The position numbers were made by a program, and so were the translations under genes. Positions 33,952 through 44,500 of a stretch of DNA of 64,000 nucleotides are shown here, piece after piece (positions within the stretch are counted from its first letter, which is position 1; each line of letters begins with the position of its first letter). This DNA is from Oncomelania hupensis (Eukaryota; Mollusca; Gastropoda; Littorinimorpha; Pomatiopsidae): the NCBI GenBank assembly GCA_036898135.1, contig CM072511.1:48129081-48193080 (forward strand), written 5' to 3'. The notes below the pieces were generated by a model. It was not told the origin of the DNA and did not search any database. It was given only the letters and a program-made list of their open reading frames with translations.

Positions 33952-34554
33952 TATATATTGTACATTACATTACATTACATAATTGTTGCTTTAGGTCCAG
34001 CGGACTCTTCCGAGCCAAATCAGGACCGGACAACCCCCAATCCGCATAAAAGATCTGCTGAAACAACCCTAGTGGGAAAACTGAATGCCCCCCACCAGCC
34101 AATCATTTTATAATAAAGACATCCCACGCAGGGGACGCTGAGGCTGCACTCTAATTTATCGAACCCCCGGTTACAAAAACAAAATAGAATACAAACATCA
34201 TTGTAAATTATCAACAAAACATACATATAAAATGCCTACATCGCTAAATAATAACATCATTGGAAGCCCCAGTGACCACCTGGCAGAAAGCGTCCAGTAT
34301 TCCCAAGCTGATCCAACAGACCTCATACACAAACAAGGAGTCTTGTCCCGGAAGAGTTTTCAAGAAAAAAGGTAGGTGACTGGTCTAGCGAAGAAGAAGA
34401 TTGTATAGCAGATTGATAGAACAGAGCAGGACTGAGAAAGAGCAAATGAGAAAGACAGCGACAGTGGGAATTTAAAGCACTAAATTTCCAGAAAGTGGGG
34501 ATACTATTTATACAGAAACCCCCGGCACCCCAACGGGGATATATATATTGTACA
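33952..34554 (-). mobile_element. 577-bp non-coding retroposon with 12-13-bp duplications
   Basis: TATATATTGTACA occurs at 33,952-33,964 and 34,542-34,554, around 33,965-34,541. On the minus strand the element starts near CCCGTTGGGGTGCCGGGGG, has GTATAAATAG about 30 bases in, and ends GGTCCTGATTTGGCTCGGAA...CTGGACC with a (TGTAA)n tail. It aligns end to end with the copy at 21,383-21,975. The short minus-strand frames in it are not shared between copies. Confidence 0.87.
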
Positions 34555-34624
34555 AGCACCTGTGCTTTTGTCGGGCATCACAAGCATGCAATTCCTTCCA
34601 CCTTATCAAAGAAGATGTGAGTTC

Positions 34625-34629
<5 letters not shown>

Positions 34630-34714
<85 letters not shown>

Positions 34715-34748
34715 CTCTCTCTCTTTGTGTCTGTCTGTCTTTCTGTCT
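34630..34748. repeat. (TC)n microsatellite
   Basis: (TC)n at 34,630-34,710 is followed by CTCT/CTGT-rich sequence. Ser/Leu and Arg/Glu frames are artefacts. Confidence 0.96.
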
Positions 34749-34767
34749 GTCTCTGTTTCACTCTGTT

Positions 34768-34895
34768 TCTCTTGGTCCTGATTTGGCTCGGAAGAGTCCG
34801 CTGGACCTAAAGCAATAATCTTGTATTGTATTGTATTGTATTGTATTGTATTGTATTGTATTGTATTGTATTGTATTGTATTGTATTGTATTGTA
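34768..34895 (+). repeat. Retroposon 3' end with (TTGTA)n tail
   Basis: TTGGTCCTGATTTGGCTCGG through CTGGACCTAAAGCAATAAT is the 3' end of the 577-593-bp retroposon, here followed by about 12 TTGTA units (34,833-34,895). It is 5'-truncated at the (TC)n/CTGTTT boundary. Confidence 0.85.
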
Positions 34896-35530
34896 TGTCT
34901 GTCTCTCTTTCTCGAGTTCAGAATAATGCGATGTCTGAAAGTCAGCGTGGGATAGCCGAAATGGGTGGTGGTGGGGGGCCCAATCAGTGGAAGCAAAAAA
35001 AGTGGAACTCGACTGCATTTTTATGCCAATTGCGGCCACACTCGGTGACCATTCACCATGGGCCTCTAACCTCGCAACTTCCATATGATTGCACCCTTCA
35101 GTTACAGCGTCTATACTGGTTAGCTCGGTCTATGTGAGTGTGTGAATAATGTGCTTGTGTGTATGTGTGTGTGCGTGCGTGTGTGTGTGTGTAAGAAAAA
35201 AAAGAGAGAGAGAAAGAGAGGGTGGGCGGGCGGGCGTGCATGTGTGCGTGCGTCTGAGTGTCGAAGTCTGTGACTGTGTGGCTGTGTGAGCGTCAGTGCT
35301 TTTTCAACGTATCCACATCTACCACGTGATTTTAACTCTTAGGCCACAGCGGGTAAATTCTGTTCACTAATAATTTCCGGAAACCGCATGACGTCAGCCT
35401 TGTACCTAGAAGCAAAGAACATTTAAATAAGACTGTGGGAGTTTTCGCGCCCCTCTCCATTTTGTGCATTATGGCTTTCTTTATTATTTTTTTTTAAAGA
35501 CAATTTAAAGGGCACTGTAATGTTCCTGGG
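34896..35530. other. Unannotated stretch with GT-rich tract
   Basis: GT-rich sequence lies at about 35,137-35,192, with AG- and GGGC-rich runs to 35,235. No gene supported. Confidence 0.4.
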
Positions 35531-35559
35531 TTTCTAAACCCCTCAGGTGTCTGTGGGTC

Positions 35560-35650
35560 TGTCGATCCTGACTTCAGCAAGCTATTTTGAGCATGCTGGT
35601 GGCCCAGGAGTGTAGTGGTTGGACCCCACGTGTTTTATGTTGTACTACGC

Positions 35651-35681
<31 letters not shown>

Positions 35682-35700
35682 TACATGGAAGGCAACTAAC
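35560..35700 (+). repeat. SINE remnant containing a 5S rRNA-like box
   Basis: 'gatcctgacttcagcaagctatt' at about 35,567-35,590 matches the segment after the head of the SINE at 48,168-48,365. Further on, GGTTAGTACTTGGATGGGTG plus ACC (35,658-35,680) matches the internal region of animal 5S rRNA at all but one position as I recall that consensus. The rest of 5S is not present, so this is a 5S-derived SINE piece or a 5S pseudogene fragment and not a functional gene. Confidence 0.5.
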
Positions 35701-35714
35701 TACCAAACGGCACT

Positions 35715-35734
35715 CACACACACACGCGCGCGCT

Positions 35735-35765
<31 letters not shown>

Positions 35766-35786
35766 GCACACACACACACACACAGA
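35715..35786. repeat. (CA)n microsatellite
   Basis: CA repeats with CGCG and CG interruptions. Confidence 0.95.
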
Positions 35787-36526
35787 GAATGAACAAGCGC
35801 AAAACACACCCCAGTCCACCCAGCTGTAAATCGATACCCGATCTATGTTAGAAACCGGGAAGTTAAAGCAGCGAGGATGAGGAGATAGGCACCGCCCTCA
35901 TTAAGCTGGCCTAGAGAAAAGAGAGGTCTCAAAAACGCCTCTATTTCAATCGACCTTTACCACCTTTTTAATATTTTTTATTTTAAAATCTGAGTACAGT
36001 CGTCAGAGACTTGAACGTCGTCCCTTTATAACTCAAAGACCTGCTCAGCTCGATAGAAAAAGAAATCAATAATGGCGGTTGAGCAGGAGAATTCAGCCTT
36101 ACTGATTGTTCCCTGTCACGGATGGTGGTTTAAACAAATATTTGATTGCATAATATTTTAAAATAAAAGATTAGACAGTCAGAAATACATGTATGAATGC
36201 GTGTTCTCCGTTCAACGTATTCACATTCATAAAGTCCATTTTTGAAAGATTATGATTTAGACTTTATAGACAACAAATACCACACACCACGCAATCAAAA
36301 ACAATACACATCTGAGATCATACACACATCCAAGTCAAATGGATTTGTTCCACTAAATATAAAATATACAAGTTACTTTCAGAATACACAGCTCGTGAAT
36401 ACAGTCGATATCATGATGATATCAGTAATTTCTTAATCGACAATCTTTCTCCAGAACAGATGACTTGATGGTTCTTCAGAATGTGAAACACAGTCAATAT
36501 AAGAGTTCTCATTAAAAAAACAACAA
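35787..36526. other. Unannotated stretch
   Basis: No gene supported. A 64-codon frame at 36,242-36,436 has no recognisable domain. Confidence 0.35.
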
Positions 36527-38086
36527 CAAACTGTGACGGTGGGTTCTATTGTTGTTGGGCTCTGCACAATGGAATGCTATTACCCACTCGTCTTTCGTCT
36601 GCGGGGATCGGCTAGTTTAATCACCCTATGACTAATCTTAATACATTTATATGTTTGGCCCGGTCTGTGGTAGGATAGGGTTATAGAAATATGAAGACAC
36701 GTGTAAAAGATTCACTGACACACTAGCTCTCGCACGGCTATGCAACATAGGTAGTCCAGCCACTTGTTAACAGTAAATACCACACATTTATTTTCTCTAC
36801 TCTATACATAATTCTCTAAACACTATATTAACTTAAATGTCCAAAACATAATACAACTAGGATTAATTTAACAGTCCAAATTTACTTCGAGTAGTTCGCT
36901 CCTTGATGGGTCTATGCTGCTACTGTTCTCGATATTTGCTACTGTCTCATCATTGGGCTATTTGTTCTGGTTAGCCTAATGTTCGTTTTCAGGAGAGTGG
37001 ACTACCTCACAGTCCTTCTAGATCAGTGTTAGTGCATTTCTTCTTGAGCACTTAGCTGAATTGTTGAGGTGTGGTGATGGTGTCTTCACTTCTGGTTTTT
37101 TGACTATTGGGCTATCGGAGTTCAGTGCTCAGTGCTCCACTGCAGGCCGAATGTCAGGGTTGACTCTCAGTGGTCTATCTCCTGCATCGGACCAAGCCTG
37201 CTGGTCTGCAAAAAATAAGACGAGTTTCTGTAACGCCTTGTTAACAAAGGGTGTGTAGAGCGTCTCACTGATGGCAGATCGCCTCAGTGATCGCGTCCAC
37301 TTATACAAACAATAGACGAACAACCTTCTACGTCCGTGGTCCACTGGAATCTCCAACATACCTCCTATGCATATACATATCATGGCTAAACTAAACACAG
37401 GGAGAAGTAATTAATAATATACACACTCTCCAGCACAGCCACTGGTCTGCAATAATACACATAGGAGAAACAACAGTTGGACAGTGGAGGTTTCAAAAAC
37501 CGGTCGCGGGTTTGGTCCTGATTGGGCTTGGAAGAGTCTGCTGGACCTAAAGCAATAATCATGTAATGTAATGTAATGTCAGCCCCCTGGTCAAGCAAAG
37601 TTTTACTAACATTCACAAATATAAAACATGGCAAGACTTCACAAGCATAATCCAACAATATTATCAATAAATTGCTGTGAAACAAAAGATTGATCATTTA
37701 CCTTTTTGACAATGTCAGGCAATGGCTATACGGCGATGAATTGATTTTCACCCGTCACCTGCTTAGTCTTCTTGAAAGAGATCTTTCCACGTGTCCGTCT
37801 CGGGTGAGGTTTTAACAAAGACTGACTTCCTTAACCCTATGGTCAGCTTATGCCTGCAAAATCTCGTGATACCTTTAGCTCCCTTTAGCGGGGTAGCGGA
37901 TATAGGTCAGCTGAATGAGGTCACTGCCTACCTTAGCGAGAATCTAGCCTACCCATGCTTAGCACAAATCTGTAACTTCTGTCGTCTGCTAGACATCGAC
38001 TTTAAGTTACAAATGCGACAGCAGAATGAACTATTTGAGGTGTGAAGCCTTAGTACTGGGTCCAACTAGCCTCTTGTGATACAAAC
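36527..38086. mobile_element. Solo LTR, family 1 copy B, TSD CAAAC
   Basis: A 1,550-bp block at 36,532-38,081 starts TGTGACGG, ends TTGTGATA and is flanked by CAAAC at 36,527-36,531 and 38,082-38,086. It aligns with copy A (22,817-24,327) in many blocks, including 'gctctgcacaatggaatg', 'gtagtccagccacttg' and 'cgtctgct' near the end. A retroposon 3' end is inserted at about 37,510-37,577. Frames such as 37,791-38,045 lie inside it and are not genes. Confidence 0.82.
37510..37577 (+). repeat. Retroposon 3' end with (ATGTA)n tail
   Basis: TTGGTCCTGATTGGGCTTGG through CTGGACCTAAAGCAATAATC followed by three ATGTA units. This fragment of the 577-593-bp family is nested in the family 1 solo LTR and absent from its other copy. 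Confidence 0.75.
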
Positions 38087-38825
38087 ACAGAAACGATGAT
38101 TAACTTCTTGGGCAAAGACACTGATAAAAATACGATAATCTTCTTGGGGAAACACGCTGACACGAATTTAAAAAAAAAGACGACGATAACCCTCTTGGGG
38201 ATTATAATACTGTAACACGAATTCTACTGGGGGAATATAATTAAACAAATTCAACGGCGCAGAAAATCCTCGACTTCCGATCGTTGAAAAAATATAACTC
38301 CGGATTCCTCTAGGCGAAAGATCCAGGTAGCCTAGGCATCTATAGATCTACTGCGTACCACAGCCTGTAGATCTCATTGTCCGCTCTGAAAATATTATTT
38401 ACTTGGCCAAGTACCACATAATACAAAACGACAGACTATTATCGGAATAAATAAATAAAAGATCGATACAAACAAATATCATTTCATAAACAAAACGATT
38501 CATGCAAAACTATTAGCAACGGTATCTCGGTACGCCGATATGGTAGAGAGTTCATTGAATCTTATTTATCATAGAAAGAAGCAAAAGTATTGCTATCACA
38601 ATTTACTAGCTTAGTAAAGACATTATTTAAGTTGATTATTGGATAGATATATATACAATCTCAAACAATAAGAAATAACTGTAAATACCTGTTGACTTTA
38701 CCCAAAGACGGTAGAACAATAAGCCTGCTTACTTGAGGCTTATGAGCGATCTTGGATATATAGTACTGTCCCTTAGGGCGTAGAGGAATAACAATCAAAA
38801 TGGCAAGTAGAAAACCTGGGGGAAT
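38087..38825. other. Stretch with a degenerate internal repeat
   Basis: Three or four imperfect units resembling 'acgataatcttcttgggg' lie at about 38,093-38,240, followed by unannotated AT-rich sequence. Confidence 0.45.
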
Positions 38826-38905
38826 GCCTGTTCGGTGATGTTTTGCACCAATGCACGATGGAAGGAGACGGAGCTTTCGTTTTTCACATTCCCAAAAGAA
38901 GAAAA
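38826..38905 (+). pseudogene. Possible THAP-domain exon fragment
   Basis: ATGCCTGTTCGG (M-P-V-R) is followed, after a frame change, by CTNARWKETELSFFTFPKEE. A start of MPxxC and a later FxFPK motif are characteristic of the first exon of THAP zinc-finger proteins. The frame break and the missing spacing between the first cysteines make it at best a damaged copy. The downstream part of a THAP domain (tryptophan, final Cys/His pair) was not found. It could come from a host gene or a transposase. Confidence 0.3.
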
Positions 38906-39088
38906 CAAGGATTGTTTTATTGTTTATGTTTGTTTATTTGTTGTTTTTGTGTGTGATGATGTATTGTTGAGGTTAGGTAAGGCGGTAGATCAAGATTTAG
39001 TATTTAGGCTATTACAGTATATTAGTTATTATAACAGTACACATGTGAAATGAAAATGTGAAACATATAAACGGTGTATAACAACGAC

Positions 39089-39089
<1 letters not shown>

Positions 39090-39180
<91 letters not shown>

Positions 39181-39207
39181 TAATAATAATAAAATTAATA
39201 ATACGAA

Positions 39208-39259
<52 letters not shown>

Positions 39260-39290
39260 TTTATTTTTTTTATTATTAATAATAATAATT
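39090..39290. repeat. (AAT)n next to (ATT)n, self-complementary
   Basis: (AAT)n at about 39,090-39,194 is followed directly by (ATT)n at about 39,209-39,260 and AATAAT/ATTATT at 39,275-39,298. The two arrays are reverse complements and could fold into a long hairpin. Confidence 0.93.
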
Positions 39291-39385
39291 ATTATTTTTG
39301 TCAGTCAAAACATAGTAAAATAACATGTAGCAAAAGTGCAAAAATATGAAAATGAGAGTTATAGTAATATTTATAATAATTAAAT

Positions 39386-39483
39386 AAATCAACAGATCCA
39401 TATCAGTTCAGCAACAGCAGAAAAAAAGAAATAAAATTATTATTTTTTATGCTGTTGCTGAACTGATATGGATCTGTTGATTT
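39386..39483. repeat. Perfect 34-bp inverted repeat with 30-bp loop
   Basis: 39,386-39,419 is the exact reverse complement of 39,450-39,483. The loop is A/T-rich. Immediately after it the palindrome TGACGTCA occurs twice within about 25 bases (near 39,489 and 39,514), separated by an A run. Confidence 0.93.
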
Positions 39484-39543
39484 CTGTTGACGTCATTGCA
39501 AAAAAAAAAAAATTGACGTCATAACCATTTTTGTCACCCGAAA

Positions 39544-39547
<4 letters not shown>

Positions 39548-39601
<54 letters not shown>
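39548..39601. repeat. (AT)n microsatellite
   Basis: About 54 bases of pure AT repeat. Confidence 0.95.
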
Positions 39602-39603
<2 letters not shown>

Positions 39604-40140
39604 CAGCTATTATAGGTACATAAAACACTAGAATATTAAATTATGACATTTTATTCCATTTTATTCGTGGCTTACACGGCTTAGGGGGGCCTGCTGAGGC
39701 AAACGCCCTTATTAAATGCACGGAATATGACTCAGAAGTTCAGACAAGTTACAATATTCCTAGGGTAGGAATCTGCACTACCTGCAGAAACTAAATATGG
39801 AGTGTAATCACGTCAAAGTAGAACGAGCTACGCGTTGTCAGGCAGAAGATAATTTTACTCTTAGTCTTCTTACTCATTCTAGTCTGTAACAAGTGATAAT
39901 GCTGAAAGTTTATAGTTATTAGCGAACCAGGCTACCGATACGCCTTTATCAGCTATTTATTCTATGCCTTTGCATGTCTTTAGTGAGATCCTGTTTTGTG
40001 GTAATATGTCACTGAACAGATTAGGGGATGTAATTCCTATTCAAACGTGAGCCATCATCATGTATTGGCGTTTGGAAGTTTTAATACATAGGAAGTGAGT
40101 CCCGTTCTTAACGTGATTTATGACAATATTAGCCTATCCT
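39602..40140. other. Unannotated stretch
   Basis: No gene or repeat recognised before the RTE tail at 40,141. Confidence 0.4.
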
Positions 40141-40153
40141 ATTCAATCCTATC

Positions 40154-40750
40154 CTATCCTATCCAAATCCCGTAACTCGAATGTCGCAGGGGCACCACAG
40201 ATGATCGTTTAACCAGCGTACTCCATCTTTCCCTGTCCTCACCAACCCTGATTGTTTCGCTCAGTGTCAAACCAGTCCATTCTCGAATGTTGTCCTCCCA
40301 CCTCTTTTTCGGTCTCCCTCTTCTTCTACCTCCTTGCACTGTGCGTTGCAGGATGGACTTTGCAAGACCTGATGATCTGGTGACGTGGCCATACCATCGG
40401 AGTTTCCGTTTTTTCACCACTGTGAGCAGGTCATCGTATTGTCCAATGGCTTGTGTGATGGTCTGTCGGACTTCGACGTTGGTGATGTGCTGGGTATAGG
40501 AAATGCCCAGAAGTCTTCGGTAGCATCTCATCTCCATGCTTTGTATTCTTCGTTGTAGATCTGCGGTGAGGGTCCATGTTTCGCAAGCGTATAGGAAGAT
40601 GGAGATGACAAGGGAGCGCAGCAGTCTTATCTTGGAATGTAGACTGGTGGTCCTGTCTTTCCAAATTGGCTTCAACCTCACCAGGGCAGCAGTTGTTTGT
40701 GCGATCCTGGAGAGGACTTCCTGTCGGGACCCATTGTCTGATACAATAGC
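40154..40750 (-). pseudogene. RTE RT C-terminal segment (copy 8, downstream part)
   Basis: About 200 open codons beginning at AIVSDNGSRQEVLSRIAQTT and running through SLVISIFLYACETWTLTADL, MRCYRRLLGISYTQHITN, KLRWYGHVTRSSGLAKSIL and RRRGRPKKRWEDNIREW to VVPLRHSSYG. The first ~15 residues of the open frame come from the LTR. This is the best-preserved C-terminus of the family here. Confidence 0.88.
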
Positions 40751-41386
40751 TGTTACACTCCGTTTGATGTTGGTGTTTTCTATCAGTATTTGATTCAGCC
40801 CCAATGCTGAAGTACTGATGAGTGTAGCTCAGATTCGTTTATTCACGCAACCCGTCCAAACAGCATACAAGTCACAGAGTCGACGTATGAAGTTTTCCAC
40901 TTTTATTCAGCACACACCAACAACTGCATACAATCGCTCAATCGCCTTTCCACTCTCAAATTTACTTTCCAACTTCACTATCAACAACTTCAACAATCTC
41001 TTATTTTTGAAACAGCGCGGCACTTAAATAGTCTCTTGATACTCCCGAATAACCTGGATCAATCTCGTTTGACGCAATTTAACCAATCGCTTCTCACTTC
41101 GTCATCACTGACTTACGTCAATACATATTTTTTTCTCCTTCCGGAACGTCCTCTTGCTTCGACATGTATCGAGAAATTTCTATCGAGAGTAAACACGCAG
41201 ATCCAGAAAATTCTACAACAATATCGACTAACGAACATTATCAACGTTATACAAAGCCTCTCCTAACAACAATGCAAACTCAAATCAAAGGTAAATAAAC
41301 TCCATCATTGAATACTTTGCAAAACGAAACGATTAGATCTATCGTGCGCGCTTCCGACGTTCTACCATTCGCGTTTCAACGTAACA
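40751..41386 (-). repeat. 3' LTR of the Gmr1-like element
   Basis: 636 bp, starting TGTTAC and ending GTAACA on the plus strand. It differs from the other LTR at two positions (near 41,090, G versus C, and near 41,361, T versus A). Short plus-strand frames of 69 and 76 codons occur identically in both LTRs and are not genes. Confidence 0.97.
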
Positions 41387-41402
41387 TAACCCCCCACTCA
41401 AG
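41387..41402 (-). promoter_or_regulatory. Polypurine tract
   Basis: Next to the 3' LTR the minus strand reads GAGTGGGGGGTTA, the purine-rich primer for plus-strand DNA synthesis. Two imperfect ~62-bp tandem units (41,477-41,542 and 41,545-41,604) lie between it and the end of the coding frame. Confidence 0.8.
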
Positions 41403-41565
41403 AAGAAATTTACCTAATTTCTTTCAACAACGTTGAAACGTAATGCACAAGCAAAGTACAGAATTAAAACTTATTTCAGACTGTCTGGATACTGTCAATG
41501 TTCACAGTTCGTTCACACAGAGTCAATGTTTCTCATCTGCAAGTCTTTTTGGATATTGTCACTGT

Positions 41566-44500
41566 TCACATTCCATCTACACAGTCAATGTTTTTCATCT
41601 TCAAGGAAACGACGCCCTCGTCAGTTGTGGTCGTCATCGGCCCAGGGTCAAAGACAGTGATCTCGTGGGCTTTCCTGGAGTCAGTGCACCCTCCGTTGTC
41701 TTCCTCTTCCGTCGGATGTCCGACGCAGTCGACGTTGTCAGCTCCCAGAATGCATTCGCTGGGTCTCACGGTCAGATTGGCTTCTGCGAGACGGTGGAAC
41801 AGCTCCCTCAAGGTCTGCAGATGCTCTTCCCAGCGAGTGTGGACCAGCGGGTCGTCCCAGTAACACACGACGTTGTCCATCCCATTGATCATCTTCCTCA
41901 TTCCTCTCTTTAGGGTAGCTCCGCTGTTGACCATGCCAAAGGGCATCCTTAGGCACTCGTACGTCCCATCAGGAGTTATGAAAGCAGTCTTTGGTATGTC
42001 CTGTTGACGCACGGGGACTTGCCAATAACCTTTGCTGAGGTCAATCTTTGAGAAGATTCTACTCCCCGATAATTGGCGGAAGAGGTCTGCTGCGGTAGGC
42101 ATCGGCTCAGGGTCGAAGACGGTGATCTTATTAACCTTCCTGTAGTCGATGCATACTCTGTTGCTGCCGTCCTTCTTCTTCACGACCACGACAGGGGACG
42201 CGTAGGGGGAACTAGACTCCCTGATGATGCCCATCTTCAGCATCTCATCTATGTCTTTCTTCAAGGATTCACGGGCCTTGAAAGGGATCGGGAAGAGTTT
42301 TGATCGAACGGGAATATTTGAAGTGAGTTGGACTTCATGTTCGACCAAAGTCGTAGAGCCTGGGACATCACTGAAGCTATGGGGAAACTCACCCATAAGG
42401 TCCTTGAGCTCCATCTTTTGACCTTCCGTCAAGCGTGGTCCTAGCTTAACATCATTGATACCTTCTTTGCTATGGAAGTCTCCCAGTTCCAACAGTTCCT
42501 CGCTGTCAAAGCTGTCGTCGATCTCAGCTGCTGTTGCTGCGTGTACAGTCTCTGATGGCCTTTCCACGTACAGCTTAAGGAGGTTGGCGTGGTATATCTT
42601 AGAATGCTGGCCGACCTTCACCTTGTAGTCGTTGATTCCCACCACGGTCTCCACTTCGTACGGGCCTTTCCACTGCATCAGCAACTTATTATGATCAGTA
42701 GGTAGCAGCACCAGCACTTTGTTGCCAGGTTTAAACTTCCTGTTCACAGCCCTACGATCGTAGTAGTGCTTTCCACAGTCCTGGGACTTCTTCAGGTTTT
42801 CTCTGGCTATCTCGAGAGTTGGCTCCAGCTTCTCCCGTAGCTCAAACACGTACTGGTAACTGTTCTTCACCTCTGGGGTCTCTACTTCTTTCGTCCACAG
42901 TTCTTTTAGGATGTGCATCGGCCCTCTGATGGTTCTTCCGTACAGCAGCTCGAACGGAGAAAAGCCGGTGGACTCCTGCGGTACTTCTCTGTAGGCGAAA
43001 AGTAAGGCGTTGATGTAGCGATGCCATTGTCTGGGCTGCTCGCTGCACAGTTTCTTCAGGGTGGACTTCAGCGTAGCATTGAACTTCTCGACAAGCCCGT
43101 TGCACATTGGATGGTAGGGTGTCGTAGTCAAATGCCGGATGCTCAGCAGTCTGTTGACCTCCTTCATGCAGTCAGAGACGAACTGCGTCCCGAGGTCTGT
43201 CAGAATTTCTTCAGGCACTCCAAGTCTACTGAACATGTCCACCAGCGCCTCTGCTACAGTTTCAGTGTCAATCTTCTTCAGAGGCACTGCTTCTGGGTAC
43301 CGAGTCGCATAGTCCACTAAAGTCAGTACCCACCGATGACCTTCTTCACTCGGAGGTCTTATTTCGCCGATTAAGTCTAAGGCCACCCTCTTGAAAGGTC
43401 GGTCGATCAGAGGCATCCTCTGCATAGGCACTTTCGGGACCCTTCCTCGAGGTATGGTCTTCTGGCAAATGTCACATGATCGGCAGAAACGGCTGACGTC
43501 CGCATGAAGTCCTGGCCAGTAGAACACCGCCTGGATTCTATCCGACGTCTTCTTGATACCCAGGTGACCTCCCATGATTGAGTCATGCGCTACTTCCATT
43601 ACCTGGCGCCTTAGGGGTAACGGTACCAAGACTTGACGTAGTGGTTTCCCTCCGTTGACCCTCGGGTGCTGGAAGATTCGGTACAGGATCTTGGCCTTCA
43701 CCTCAAAATAGACCGTACCACTGCCTTTGGTCACGTGGTCTTGACGGTTCCTGTTGTTTAAAGTACTATCAGCTTCCTGGAGCTGGATCAGTTTATCTCT
43801 GTCCACGATGGCAGCTTTGGAGTTGTCGGCGACCTTCAGTGGCGTAGACGTCTTGTCACTCTTGGCCTGGGCCCTGGTAGTGACAGCACCGACGATCTCT
43901 GGTCGGCAGGGCTGAGCCGGAGTAGCCACATTATCCCGTAGCAGCTCTGTAAGGTCTCCATCGGGAAATGGCAATGGATCCTCCTCCACAACTTCGACGC
44001 GTTGGGTTGAGGCAGGACTCCACTCTGGATCGGGGTCGTCAGGTCGTCTCGCGCCGTCGATATTCCCGATCATCAAATCATACAGCGGCTTCTTCAGGCA
44101 AACCGCTTCGACTTCGCCTATGTAGAAAGGGGTGTTGACATGAATCTTCGCAACTGGCGCTTTCACACATTTGCTGTCGGCCATGAGTGTCCATTTAGAA
44201 TCGCCAGTGAACTGTTCTTTGGCGATTAGATCTTCTCTGACGATGACCCCACTGCAGCCAGAGTCTCTTAAAACGGTCACTTCATGATTTCCGACGCGTC
44301 CCTTGGAAACAGGCATTTTCTGTACGGTCACAGCTGCGCTAGCGACGACGGGGATGGATTTCCCGTTGGCAAGGAGGAGTTGGCCATCGGTTATGCACTC
44401 TTGCACGTCCGCATGGGTAGCTGTGCGCTCGGTCTCACTCGGAAGAATGACGCTCCCGCCGCACACTTGATGGTCAGATCTACTGGTTTGCCGTTGATTG

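Noticed and set aside
34508..35084. Minus-strand frames of 108 and 162 codons with repeated NTIQY units
   Set aside because: The repeat is the translation of the (TTGTA)n retroposon tail plus (TC)n, not a protein repeat.
40818..41266. Two small plus-strand ORFs (69 and 76 codons) repeated identically at 46,131-46,579
   Set aside because: They are inside the two LTRs. Their identity reflects LTR identity, not selection on a protein, and the element is read from the other strand.
41433..41913. Plus-strand frames of 75-156 codons under the gag-pol gene
   Set aside because: They are antisense shadows of the minus-strand gag-pol frame and its 3' untranslated repeats.
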